In this document: in pieces, positions 1-7,150 of the stretch
Position numbering within the stretch: the stretch's first letter is position 1
How the letters are laid out: each line of letters begins with the position of its first letter
Origin: an uncultured Eubacteriales bacterium
GTDB lineage: Bacteria; Bacillota; Clostridia; Lachnospirales; Lachnospiraceae
Direction of reading: 5' to 3'
Length of the DNA stretch: 28,660 bases
Assembly: GCA_900545455.1 (NCBI GenBank)
Contig: UQZF01000015.1
Span: forward strand, 1-28,660
Notes under the pieces: model-generated
What the model was told of the DNA's origin: nothing
What the model saw: only the letters and a program-made list of their open reading frames with translations
Database searches by the model: none
Made by a program: the position numbers and the translations under genes

Positions 1-241
1 TCTCAAGGCAAAGGAGAAAGAGCTGTTGTTGTATTTGATAAAAAAACACAAAAATGAATTTACACCGATAGAAGTCAGCAAGGAAATAGGAGTAACCAAT
101 AAGACGGTAATTAACAGACTGGCGGTTTTGGTAAAAAACGGATTTGTTATTCCAATACTTGTTAACGAGAGAATAAGGTCTTACGAATTGAGCGGATTTA
201 CAAAAACTCACGAGAAGGAAATTGTGAAGGAAATCAGGTAG
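1..241 (+). CDS. Partial gene, C-terminal winged-helix DNA-binding domain
   Basis: The reading frame is open from the left edge of the window to a TAG at 239-241, so this is the last ~80 codons of a longer gene. A TTG at 26 is the first possible start inside the window, but nothing supports it, because the frame continues upstream in register with helix-forming residues. The visible part reads as a winged helix-turn-helix: a Lys/Glu/Leu-rich first helix, then IEVSKEIGVTNKTVINRL (second and recognition helices) and LVKNGFV entering the wing. Such a domain ends many Fic-family proteins and ATPase-linked regulators as well as simple transcription factors, and the family cannot be decided from this fragment. 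By direct count the 240 bases are about 35% G+C, against about 49% in the first 240 bases of the HAD gene next door, so this gene may have a different history. Confidence 0.6.
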   Translation, partial: LKAKEKELLLYLIKKHKNEFTPIEVSKEIGVTNKTVINRLAVLVKNGFVIPILVNERIRSYELSGFTKTHEKEIVKEIR

Positions 242-264
242 TGGTGCGGCAACCCTCCGCCTTC

Positions 265-293
265 TTGACAAAGTACTCCGTAAAGGGTATCAT
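265..293 (+). promoter_or_regulatory. Sigma-A type promoter for the HAD-tsaC-rpiB-upp unit
   Basis: TTGACA at 265-270 (perfect -35) is followed after 17 bases by TATCAT at 288-293 (5 of 6 to TATAAT). Transcription would start near 300, about 65 bases before the HAD start codon. No convincing terminator or second promoter is seen before 7876, so this may drive the whole plus-strand unit. Confidence 0.7.
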
Positions 294-364
294 GTTTGTA
301 GCATTTTAGAGGCGGCTTAGAGCTGCAGGAGTAAATTTTTATATTGAAAAGAGGACTTGAATAT

Positions 365-1246
365 ATGTTGACGGAAGGTAAGCAGGAGACGCTTCCGATA
401 GTGGCTATATGTTATGACTTTGATAAGACGCTTTCGCCTGACGATATGCAGGCACAGGGCTTTATACAGTCAGTCGGCTACGATGTCGCGAAGTTCTGGG
501 AGGAGACGGGGAAGCTTGCCAGAGAGAATAACATGGACAGTAATCTTGCATATATGTATAAAATGGTGCAGGAGGCGAAGGGGAACCTTGTGTTCAGCCG
601 AGCATCGCTTGAGGAATATGGCTCAAGGGTGAAGCTGTTTGACGGTGTCAACGGATGGTTTGAGAGGGTAAGGGAGTACGGGCTCAGGCATGGCGTGAAG
701 GTGGAGCATTATATTATATCGTCGGGACTCAAGGAGATGATTGATGGAACGAGGATTGCAAGGGAAGGTGCTTTTGAGAAGATATATGCGAGCAGCTTTT
801 ATTTTGATGAGCACGGAATGGTGAAGTGGCCGGCGCAGGTCGTGAATTATACCAATAAGACGCAGTATCTTTTCAGAATATCCAAGGGAGTTCTCGACAT
901 CAACGATGCCGGAGTGAACGATTACTACGCTCCGGAGGATATAAGAATTCCGTTTAAAAATATGGTATATATCGGTGACAGCGATACGGATGTTCCATGC
1001 ATGAAGCTGGTAAATTCATACGGCGGTCATTCGATTGGCGTGTACAATCCATATACGGGAGATAAAAATAAGGTATATAAGATGATACGCGAGAACCGCA
1101 TAAGATATTATGCGGCAGCGGATTACACGGAAGGGTCGCAGATTGACAGACTGGTCAAGTCGATTATCGACGTCACGGAAGCGGAGAACAGACTGGATAT
1201 CATGCACGAAGAGAGCATGAGACAGGCTGTAGCAGGAGAAAACTAA
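365..1246 (+). CDS. HAD-superfamily phosphohydrolase
   Basis: A cytoplasmic haloacid-dehalogenase family hydrolase of 293 residues with the full catalytic set. Motif I is YDFDKT (nucleophile D18, acid/base D20), motif II is the SSG at 119-121, and motif IV is GDSDTD (204-209), which binds Mg2+. A helical cap fills the stretch between motifs I and II. The substrate is unknown; the family includes phosphoserine and sugar-phosphate phosphatases. I chose ATG 365 because AAAGAGG ends about 10 bases upstream. An in-frame TTG at 344 with GCAGGAG 12 bases before it would add seven residues and cannot be excluded. The stop overlaps the start of the next gene by one base (TAATG), so the two are translationally coupled. 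It is the first gene of the unit. Confidence 0.85.
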   Translation: MLTEGKQETLPIVAICYDFDKTLSPDDMQAQGFIQSVGYDVAKFWEETGKLARENNMDSNLAYMYKMVQEAKGNLVFSRASLEEYGSRVKLFDGVNGWFERVREYGLRHGVKVEHYIISSGLKEMIDGTRIAREGAFEKIYASSFYFDEHGMVKWPAQVVNYTNKTQYLFRISKGVLDINDAGVNDYYAPEDIRIPFKNMVYIGDSDTDVPCMKLVNSYGGHSIGVYNPYTGDKNKVYKMIRENRIRYYAAADYTEGSQIDRLVKSIIDVTEAENRLDIMHEESMRQAVAGEN

Positions 1247-2298
1247 TGGACACAAAGATTATAAAAATAGACAATAACAATGAGGAGAGTGTTATAAGGG
1301 AAGCAGGGAAGATACTTAAGAACGGCGGGCTTGTGGCGTTTCCTACGGAGACGGTGTACGGTCTTGGCGGCGATGCGCTCAAGGAGGATGCGGCGCGCAA
1401 GATATACAGCGCGAAGGGAAGGCCGAGCGATAATCCGCTCATTGTGCATATAGCGGACATAGGGGCGCTTGATGAGCTTGCAAGTGAGATACCCGGATGT
1501 GCATATAAGCTTGCGGAAGCATTCTGGCCGGGGCCGCTCACGATGATTTTTAAGAAAAAGGAAATTGTTCCTTACGGAACGACAGGCGGGCTTGACACGG
1601 TTGCAATCCGTATGCCGAGCCATCCTGTCGCGCATAAGCTCATAAAGGATTCGGGCGTTTATATCGCGGCTCCGAGCGCCAACCTTTCGGGCAGACCGAG
1701 CCCGACGAGGGCTGAGCATGTCATTGAGGACATGGATGGCAGGATAGATATGATAATAGACGGCGGAGCAATTGAGATTGGAATCGAGTCGACGATTGTC
1801 GATGTCACCTGCGAGGTGCCGATGATTTTAAGACCGGGCTATGTGACCGCTGATATGATAAAGGAAGTGCTCGGCGACGTATGCTTTGACGAGACGGTTC
1901 TTGCGCACACGACAGTGAAGGGCAAGCCTAAGGCGCCGGGCATGAAGTACAGGCATTATGCACCGAAGGCAGAGCTCACGATATTTGAGGGTGATAATGA
2001 TAAGGTCGTGGCAAAGATTAATGAGCTTGCCAAAGGTTATGAATATGACGGACTCAAGGTGGGCATTCTTTCAAGTACCGAGAATGAGCACAGATACACA
2101 CACGGTGAGGTTGTAGTTGTCGGAAGCCGTGAGAATGAACATGAAGTGGCAGCACATCTTTTTGACGTGTTGAGACATTTTGACCATATAGACGTTGATG
2201 TGATATTGTCGGAGGGCTTTAGTGAGGACAGTTTCGGACAGGCAGTCATGAACAGACTGATTAAAGCCGCCGGACATCATATTGAAGAAGTCAAATAA
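1246..2298 (+). CDS. tsaC: Threonylcarbamoyl-AMP synthase (Sua5/YwlC type)
   Basis: Makes L-threonylcarbamoyl-AMP from threonine, bicarbonate and ATP, the first step of the t6A37 modification of ANN-decoding tRNAs. The 350 residues match the long two-domain Sua5 form (B. subtilis YwlC) rather than the short TsaC. Residues ~10-200 form the YrdC domain, with FPTETVYGLG near the N-terminus, KGRPSDNPL, and SANLSGRPSPT near residue 150. A linker with PGMKYRHYAP (about 230-240) leads into the C-terminal Sua5 domain, which ends in SFGQAVMNRLIKAA. The start is ATG 1246, overlapping the HAD stop, with AGGAG at 1234-1238. Its place before a YwlE-like gene and rpiB is the same as in Bacillus. Confidence 0.95.
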   Translation: MDTKIIKIDNNNEESVIREAGKILKNGGLVAFPTETVYGLGGDALKEDAARKIYSAKGRPSDNPLIVHIADIGALDELASEIPGCAYKLAEAFWPGPLTMIFKKKEIVPYGTTGGLDTVAIRMPSHPVAHKLIKDSGVYIAAPSANLSGRPSPTRAEHVIEDMDGRIDMIIDGGAIEIGIESTIVDVTCEVPMILRPGYVTADMIKEVLGDVCFDETVLAHTTVKGKPKAPGMKYRHYAPKAELTIFEGDNDKVVAKINELAKGYEYDGLKVGILSSTENEHRYTHGEVVVVGSRENEHEVAAHLFDVLRHFDHIDVDVILSEGFSEDSFGQAVMNRLIKAAGHHIEEVK

Positions 2299-2301
2299 TA
2301 C

Positions 2302-2325
2302 AAGGAGTGTCGGGTATACAGCCCG
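2302..2325 (+). promoter_or_regulatory. Shine-Dalgarno followed by a small hairpin before the YwlE-like start
   Basis: AAGGAG (2302-2307) is the only good ribosome site ahead of the YwlE-like gene, but it lies 26 bases before the ATG at 2334 that family alignment favours. The gap contains CGGG (2311-2314), a 7-base loop and CCCG (2322-2325). If folded, the hairpin would leave about 11 bases between the site and the ATG. The alternative is initiation at GTG 2307, which overlaps the AAGGAG itself and so would lack a spaced ribosome site. Confidence 0.35.
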
Positions 2326-2333
2326 AATCGTGC

Positions 2334-2792
2334 ATGAAAAAATATAGTAGAATCGTATTTGTGAGTATGAATAATACCTGTATGGGACCTATGGCGGAGC
2401 TTCTCATGAAGCATATCACTGCCCATAAAGATATAGAAATTATTTCACGCGGACTGATTGTACTTTTCCCGGAACCGGTTAATCCGAAGGCAATAGCGGT
2501 TATGAGACAGAAAGGTATAATACTTGACAACAGAACCTCTGTCGCACTTACTGAGGAGGATATTTCAGAAGATACACTCCTGCTGGCAATCGGCAACAGG
2601 GAAAAAGAAATGATTATTGAGACATATGATCCCGATAATCTCTATACAATATCGGAGTTTGTCGGTGATGCAGGCGAGATACCGGATCCTTACGGCAAGG
2701 AGATGGACAGCTATATTGAATGTTGCGATGAACTTGTAAAATGGCTTAACAAAGTGGATGCCAAGCTTACGCAGCTTGAAAATGAAGAATAA
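2334..2792 (+). CDS. YwlE/LMW-PTP family protein with a degenerate active site (probable pseudophosphatase)
   Basis: Low-molecular-weight protein phosphatase fold, 152 residues, close to the usual ~150. The family's phosphate loop, V-C-x-G-N-x-C-R-S-P-M-A-E, reads here VSMNNTCMGPMAE (residues 10-22). The nucleophile Cys is Ser11, the Gly is Asn13, the phosphate-binding Arg is Met17, and the following Ser is Gly18. The flanking PMAE, Asn14, Thr15 and the second Cys16 remain, as does the DPYG segment that normally carries the general-acid Asp. In B. subtilis YwlE, a protein-arginine phosphatase, the residue matching Thr15 selects phosphoarginine. Phosphatase chemistry by the known mechanism looks impossible, so a binding or scaffold role is an inference. 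I chose ATG 2334 because homologues begin at this point; a GTG at 2307 would add nine residues. It sits between tsaC and rpiB, exactly as ywlE does in Bacillus. Confidence 0.8.
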   Translation: MKKYSRIVFVSMNNTCMGPMAELLMKHITAHKDIEIISRGLIVLFPEPVNPKAIAVMRQKGIILDNRTSVALTEEDISEDTLLLAIGNREKEMIIETYDPDNLYTISEFVGDAGEIPDPYGKEMDSYIECCDELVKWLNKVDAKLTQLENEE

Positions 2793-2815
2793 TATAAGAA
2801 AGAGAGGATTTTTTT

Positions 2816-3244
2816 ATGATAGCGATTGGCTGTGACCAGGGAGGATTTGCATTAAAGCAGGAGATTATGGCGTATCTTGATAAGAAGGGATATGAGTATA
2901 AGGATTTTGGAAGCTACAGTGAGGCGAGTGTTGACTATCCTGAATATGCCAAGAAGGTGTGTGCGGCAATCAATGACGGAAGCTGCGACAAGGGCATTCT
3001 TATCTGCGGAACAGGTATAGGAATATCGATAGCAGCCAACAAGATTAAGGGAATCCGTGCCGCACTCTGTACGGACTGCTTCATGGCGGAGGCCACAAGA
3101 CTTCACAATGATGCGAACGTACTTGCACTTGGCGGAAGAGTAATCGGACCGGGACTTGCCGTTAAGATTACAGAGACTTTCCTCACAACGGAATTTTCCA
3201 ACGAGGAGAGACATATCCGCAGAATCAATATGCTTGAGAATTAA
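2816..3244 (+). CDS. rpiB: Ribose-5-phosphate isomerase B / RpiB-LacAB family sugar-phosphate isomerase
   Basis: Interconverts ribose 5-phosphate and ribulose 5-phosphate in the cytoplasmic non-oxidative pentose phosphate pathway. The 142 residues match the family's usual ~145-150. Visible are the N-terminal GCDQGGFALK, the active-site loop CGTGIGISIAANK with Cys64 as the expected proton-transfer residue, and RLHNDANVLALGGR, which binds the phosphate. A GAGAGG ribosome site lies about 8 bases before the ATG. LacA/LacB galactose-6-phosphate isomerases look similar, but the neighbours (tsaC, YwlE-like, upp) match the rpiB locus of Bacillus. Ribose 5-phosphate feeds PRPP, which is used by the Upp encoded just downstream. 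Confidence 0.92.
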   Translation: MIAIGCDQGGFALKQEIMAYLDKKGYEYKDFGSYSEASVDYPEYAKKVCAAINDGSCDKGILICGTGIGISIAANKIKGIRAALCTDCFMAEATRLHNDANVLALGGRVIGPGLAVKITETFLTTEFSNEERHIRRINMLEN

Positions 3245-3271
3245 AAATACAATATATATGGGAGGAAACTT

Positions 3272-3901
3272 ATGGGTAAAGTAGTTGTTATGGATCATCC
3301 TTTGATTCAGCACAAGATTGGAATTCTCAGAAGAAAGGAGACGGGCTCTAAGGATTTCCGTACACTTATAAGCGAGATAGCAATGCTTATGTGTTACGAG
3401 GCGACAAGAGATTTAAAACTCAAGGATGTGGAGATAGAGACACCTATCTGCAAGACAACGGTTAAAGAACTCGCGGGAAAGAAACTGGCTGTTGTTCCTA
3501 TTCTGAGAGCAGGACTTGGCATGGTTGACGGAATGCTCGCAATGATTCCTGCGGCTAAGGTGGGACATATCGGACTTTACCGCAATGAGGAGACATTAGA
3601 GCCTGTTGAATACTATTGCAAGCTTCCACAGGACTGTGCGGAGAGAGAAGTATTTGTCGTTGATCCAATGCTTGCAACCGGAGGTTCGTCATCGGCGGCA
3701 ATCACTATGCTCAAGCAGCGTGGAATAAAGAATATCCGCTTCATGTGCATAATTGCCGCACCTGAGGGAATTGAGAAAATGAAGAAGGATCATCCGGATG
3801 TTGACATGTACATCGGAACATGCGATGAGAAACTCAATGAGCACGGATATATCATTCCGGGACTCGGAGATGCCGGAGACAGGATATTCGGAACAAAGTA
3901 G
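3272..3901 (+). CDS. upp: Uracil phosphoribosyltransferase
   Basis: Salvages uracil: uracil + PRPP gives UMP + PPi in the cytoplasm. The length of 209 residues is exactly typical. Family signatures seen are HPLIQHKIGILRRKETGSKDFR at the N-terminus, VPILRAGLGMVDGML in the middle, the PRPP-binding loop VVDPMLATGGSS (Asp131 to ~140), and the uracil-binding C-terminal stretch YIIPGLGDAGDRIFGTK. GGGAGG lies before the ATG. It is 27 bases from rpiB and 26 from the next gene. In B. subtilis upp directly precedes the atp operon; here about 4.7 kb of sugar genes and a DUF402 gene separate them. Confidence 0.97.
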   Translation: MGKVVVMDHPLIQHKIGILRRKETGSKDFRTLISEIAMLMCYEATRDLKLKDVEIETPICKTTVKELAGKKLAVVPILRAGLGMVDGMLAMIPAAKVGHIGLYRNEETLEPVEYYCKLPQDCAEREVFVVDPMLATGGSSSAAITMLKQRGIKNIRFMCIIAAPEGIEKMKKDHPDVDMYIGTCDEKLNEHGYIIPGLGDAGDRIFGTK

Positions 3902-3927
3902 TTATGATATGAGAAAGTCGGAGTAAG

Positions 3928-5040
3928 ATGCAGGTTTTTGACAGAGTGATTTTAGGGGCGGGAATGTACGGATTGTATGCCGCCGGACAGTTGGCGAAAA
4001 AGGGATACAGGACGCTCGTGATTGAGCAGGAGAAGGATGTCTTTATGAGGGGCTCGTACATAAATCAGGCGAGACTTCACAACGGCTACCACTACCCGCG
4101 CTCTTTTTCCACAGCCATGAAATCGGCAGGATATTTTGAGCGGTTTAAAAGGGATTATGCCGATTGCCTAAACATGGATTTTGAACAGATTTATGCGATT
4201 TCGCGTGCACTGAGCTGGACAAATGCGGCACAGTTTGAGAAGTTCTGCGGAAATCTCAATGTGCGCTGTGACAGGATAAAGCTTGAAGAGTGGTTCAACA
4301 AAAGTGCGGTCGAGGCGGCATTTTTGACAACAGAGTACAGCTTCGATGCGGCACTGCTCGGAAAGAGGCTGTACGCTGACGCGGTGAACGCGGGCGCGAG
4401 GTTTATGTTCGGAGTGCATCCTGAGTGCATCAAGGCAGTGAAGGACTGCTATGTGATTACTCTTTCGAATTCGACGGACATTGAGACGCCGTTCGTGCTC
4501 AACTGTACATACGCGGGAACCAACCAGATTCATGCACTGGCGGGATTTGAGATGCTGCCGATAAAGTATGAGCTCTGCGAGGTCATACTCTGCCGCGTTC
4601 CCGAGAGAATGCGAGGCACAGGTCTCACCGTGATGGACGGACCTTTCTTCTCACTCATGCCGTTTGGAAAAACAGGTCTTCATTCGCTGACGACGGTATC
4701 GCATACACCTCACACCACGAGCTATGAACAGCTTCCGAATTTTTCGTGTATGGATATGGAGGCAGGGTGCAGCAGGCGGCGCGCGGGCAACTGCAACAGT
4801 TGTGACCATCATCCGCATACGGCGTTTGCCGACATGCGCCAGATTGCCGGAAAATATCTGTGCGAGGATATCAGTATCGAGTATGTGGACTCGCTCTATA
4901 CGCTGAAGCCGATATTAAAGGCATCCGAGATAGACGATTCGAGACCGACCATCATTCAGAAATACAACAGCAGCCCTGATTTTTATACCGTTTTTTCGGG
5001 AAAAATCAACACGATGTATGACCTTGACGCAATCCTATAG
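3928..5040 (+). CDS. FAD-dependent oxidoreductase (DAO-like)
   Basis: A cytoplasmic flavoprotein of 370 residues. The N-terminus is a Rossmann dinucleotide-binding site: hydrophobic strand, GAGMYG (10-15), and the strand-end acidic Glu33. Next comes RLHNGYHYPRS (49-59), a conserved block seen in a D-amino-acid-oxidase-like group, and LNCTYAGTNQ, which should be the second FAD contact region. Residues 274-295 carry Cys274, Cys281, Cys289, Cys292, His294 and His295, with CNSCDHH at the end, suggesting a metal-binding insert. The substrate is unknown. Two glycosyltransferases and a sugar aminotransferase downstream suggest an activated sugar or its lipid-linked form, but this is inference. The start ATG follows GTCGGAGTAAG. 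Spacing to the next gene is 41 bases from the start I prefer there. Confidence 0.8.
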   Translation: MQVFDRVILGAGMYGLYAAGQLAKKGYRTLVIEQEKDVFMRGSYINQARLHNGYHYPRSFSTAMKSAGYFERFKRDYADCLNMDFEQIYAISRALSWTNAAQFEKFCGNLNVRCDRIKLEEWFNKSAVEAAFLTTEYSFDAALLGKRLYADAVNAGARFMFGVHPECIKAVKDCYVITLSNSTDIETPFVLNCTYAGTNQIHALAGFEMLPIKYELCEVILCRVPERMRGTGLTVMDGPFFSLMPFGKTGLHSLTTVSHTPHTTSYEQLPNFSCMDMEAGCSRRRAGNCNSCDHHPHTAFADMRQIAGKYLCEDISIEYVDSLYTLKPILKASEIDDSRPTIIQKYNSSPDFYTVFSGKINTMYDLDAIL

Positions 5041-5081
5041 GGATGTGCGGGACATGCGCACAGGGGAGCTGCGGAGGATAT

Positions 5082-6017
5082 ATGTACATTAAATCAGAGA
5101 ATTATGTCTCGGTTGTCATGCTGTTTCACAATGATGCCGGGAGGGTGAAAGAGGTTGTCGAGAGGTACAACCGATTTTTCAAGGAACATTTTAAATATTA
5201 TGAGTTCATTTTCGTGGACAATGCTTCAAATGATGATACGGTGAAGCTCTTAAAAGAGTTGAACGTGAAGAACACACTCATTGAGCTACCGTCAGAGTAC
5301 AAGCCTGCGGCTGCGATTGAGGCGGGAATTGACTGTGCCGTCGGAGATTACATCTATGAGATAATGGATGTGGCGGTGGATTTTGACAACAGCGTGTTCG
5401 GAGATATGTATGATGCCTGTCAGAAGGGCAATGATTTCGTATATGCCGTGCCGAAAAAGTCCAAGCTTGCATCGAGGATTTTCTATTACATACTCAACAA
5501 GAACCTTCACAGGCGGACACATACCAAGCTGACGTCATCCGTATGTATACTTTCGTCGAGGAGAGGGCAGAACCGAGTGACATCAATCGGCAATCGAAAC
5601 GTCAACCGCAACATTGCGTATGCGCTCGTCGGTCTGTCGTGTGCCTACGTCGACGTGGATTGCAGCTACAGAAACAGAAGGGGCTTCTTTGAGAACTTCT
5701 CGCTCATGATTGACAGCTTCATATACTACACGTCGTTCATAACGCACGCACTCGTGTGTGCGACAATGATATTTGTGGCGGCATCGCTGGCACTCGGGCT
5801 CTACAGCATCATATCCTACTTCTGCGATGAGATTGTCGAGGGCTGGACATCGACGATACTGTATGTGAGCTGCGGTTTTGCTGCACTTTTTCTTGTGCTG
5901 TCGTTAATCATCAAATATTTGGAGCATATTCTTAAAAATACAACCAACGGTGGCTCTTATGTGTATAAGAACCTGACCAAAAATCAGAGCGGTGAAGGAA
6001 ACCGTTCGGAAAAATGA
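5082..6017 (+). CDS. Membrane-anchored GT2 family glycosyltransferase (GtrB/ArnC-like)
   Basis: A family 2 glycosyltransferase with a cytoplasmic N-terminal GT-A domain and two C-terminal membrane segments (about residues 221-247 and 257-281). This architecture is typical of enzymes that move a sugar from a nucleotide donor to polyprenyl phosphate. The first motif is normal: VSVVMLFHNDAGRV and FVDNASNDDTVKLLKE. The metal-binding D-x-D, normally MDADLQ, reads IMDVAVDFD (Asp96-Val-Ala98), so the second Asp is missing or displaced to Asp100. Activity may therefore be unusual. The start is ATG 5082, after GGAGG at 5073-5077 (only four bases away) and AGGGGAG at 5062-5068. An in-frame ATG at 5043 would add 13 residues rich in Cys and Gly without a good ribosome site. 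Confidence 0.8.
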   Translation: MYIKSENYVSVVMLFHNDAGRVKEVVERYNRFFKEHFKYYEFIFVDNASNDDTVKLLKELNVKNTLIELPSEYKPAAAIEAGIDCAVGDYIYEIMDVAVDFDNSVFGDMYDACQKGNDFVYAVPKKSKLASRIFYYILNKNLHRRTHTKLTSSVCILSSRRGQNRVTSIGNRNVNRNIAYALVGLSCAYVDVDCSYRNRRGFFENFSLMIDSFIYYTSFITHALVCATMIFVAASLALGLYSIISYFCDEIVEGWTSTILYVSCGFAALFLVLSLIIKYLEHILKNTTNGGSYVYKNLTKNQSGEGNRSEK

Positions 6018-6027
6018 GCAAGGTATC

Positions 6028-7149
6028 ATGGAAAATATAATTAAAAGAATTGATTTGGGAAGAGATTTCAAAAGACATCATGATGAGTACATGGCGGCAA
6101 TCGAGGCTGTGTGTGATGTGACAGCCTACTCGGGCGGAAGCTTTGTGGAGAGGTTCGAGGGACATTTTGCGGAATACTGCGGAACAAAACATGCGATAGG
6201 AGTCAACAACGGAACATCCGCTCTGCACTGTGCCATGGCAGCACTCGGCGTGGGCGAGGGTGATGAGGTCATTGTACCTGCGAACACCTTTATAGCCACA
6301 GCGTGGGGTGTAAGCTACACGGGCGCGACCCCTGTGTTTGCGGACTGCACGGCTGACACATGGGAGATTTCGCCAGAATCGGTCGAGAAGCTTATCACTC
6401 CGAGAACCAAGGGTATTGTGGGAGTGCATCTGTACGGACAGCCGTTTGAGTATGACAGCATACGCCGTATCGCGGACGAGCATGGATTGTTCGTGGCGGA
6501 GGATTGTGCGCAGGCTCACGGGGCACTCTACAACGGTCGGAAGGTCGGAAGCCTCGGTGAAATCGGCTGTTTCAGCTTCTACCCGGGAAAGAATCTGTAC
6601 TGCTTCGGAGAGGGCGGCTGTGTGACGACCGACAATGACGAATACTATGAATATATGAAAATGTTCAAGGAGCACGGCAGCAGGGAACGCTACCACCATG
6701 ATATGATAGGATACAATATGCGCCTCGAGGGCATTCAGGGTGCGGTTCTCGACGTGTCGCTCGGCTATCTTGACGAGTGGACGAAGCGCAGACGTGAGCT
6801 GTCACACAGATACATTGAGAATATACATAATCCGGCGATTGCCATGCAGGCACATCCCGACAACACAACACCGGTGTTCCATCTGTTTGTAGTTGAGGTT
6901 GATGACAGAGAACGCTTTATGCAGTACATGAAGGATAAAGGGATACTCTGCGACATACATTATCCTATACCTTGCCATCTCCAGAAGGCATATGCACACC
7001 TTGGCTATAAGCAGGGTGACTGTCCTAATGCGGAGTATCTTTCGGCTCACTGTGTATCGCTTCCTATGTTTCCGGAACTCACGGATGAGGAGGCAGAGCG
7101 CGTGATTGTGGCGTGCAACGAATATAAGGGAAAAGGAAAGGCTTGTTAG
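6028..7149 (+). CDS. DegT/DnrJ/EryC1/StrS family sugar aminotransferase
   Basis: A PLP-dependent aminotransferase of 373 residues that normally transaminates keto-sugar nucleotides using glutamate or glutamine. Signatures in order are the start strand IKRIDLGRDFK, YSGGSFVERFEGHFAEYCG, IGVNNGTSALHCAMAALG, GDEVIVPANTFIAT, AEDCAQAHGA, and FSFYPGKNLYCFGEGG with Lys188 as the Schiff-base lysine. The C-terminal block has YPIPCHLQKAY and SLPMFPELTDEE, typical of the family. I prefer ATG 6028, with AAGG close upstream, because it begins where homologues begin. GTG 5992, inside the previous gene, would add 12 unlikely residues. The exact sugar is unknown. With the neighbouring transferases it probably makes an amino sugar for a surface glycan. 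Confidence 0.9.
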   Translation: MENIIKRIDLGRDFKRHHDEYMAAIEAVCDVTAYSGGSFVERFEGHFAEYCGTKHAIGVNNGTSALHCAMAALGVGEGDEVIVPANTFIATAWGVSYTGATPVFADCTADTWEISPESVEKLITPRTKGIVGVHLYGQPFEYDSIRRIADEHGLFVAEDCAQAHGALYNGRKVGSLGEIGCFSFYPGKNLYCFGEGGCVTTDNDEYYEYMKMFKEHGSRERYHHDMIGYNMRLEGIQGAVLDVSLGYLDEWTKRRRELSHRYIENIHNPAIAMQAHPDNTTPVFHLFVVEVDDRERFMQYMKDKGILCDIHYPIPCHLQKAYAHLGYKQGDCPNAEYLSAHCVSLPMFPELTDEEAERVIVACNEYKGKGKAC

Positions 7150-7150
7150 G

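Noticed and set aside
1243..1719. 158-codon minus-strand open frame over tsaC
   Set aside because: It lies opposite the well-conserved YrdC domain, its Arg-rich composition is typical of an antisense shadow, and it has no initiation signals.
5932..6699. 255-codon minus-strand open frame over the aminotransferase
   Set aside because: The plus-strand frame encodes a complete DegT/DnrJ enzyme with all motifs. The antisense translation has no recognisable domain and no ribosome site.
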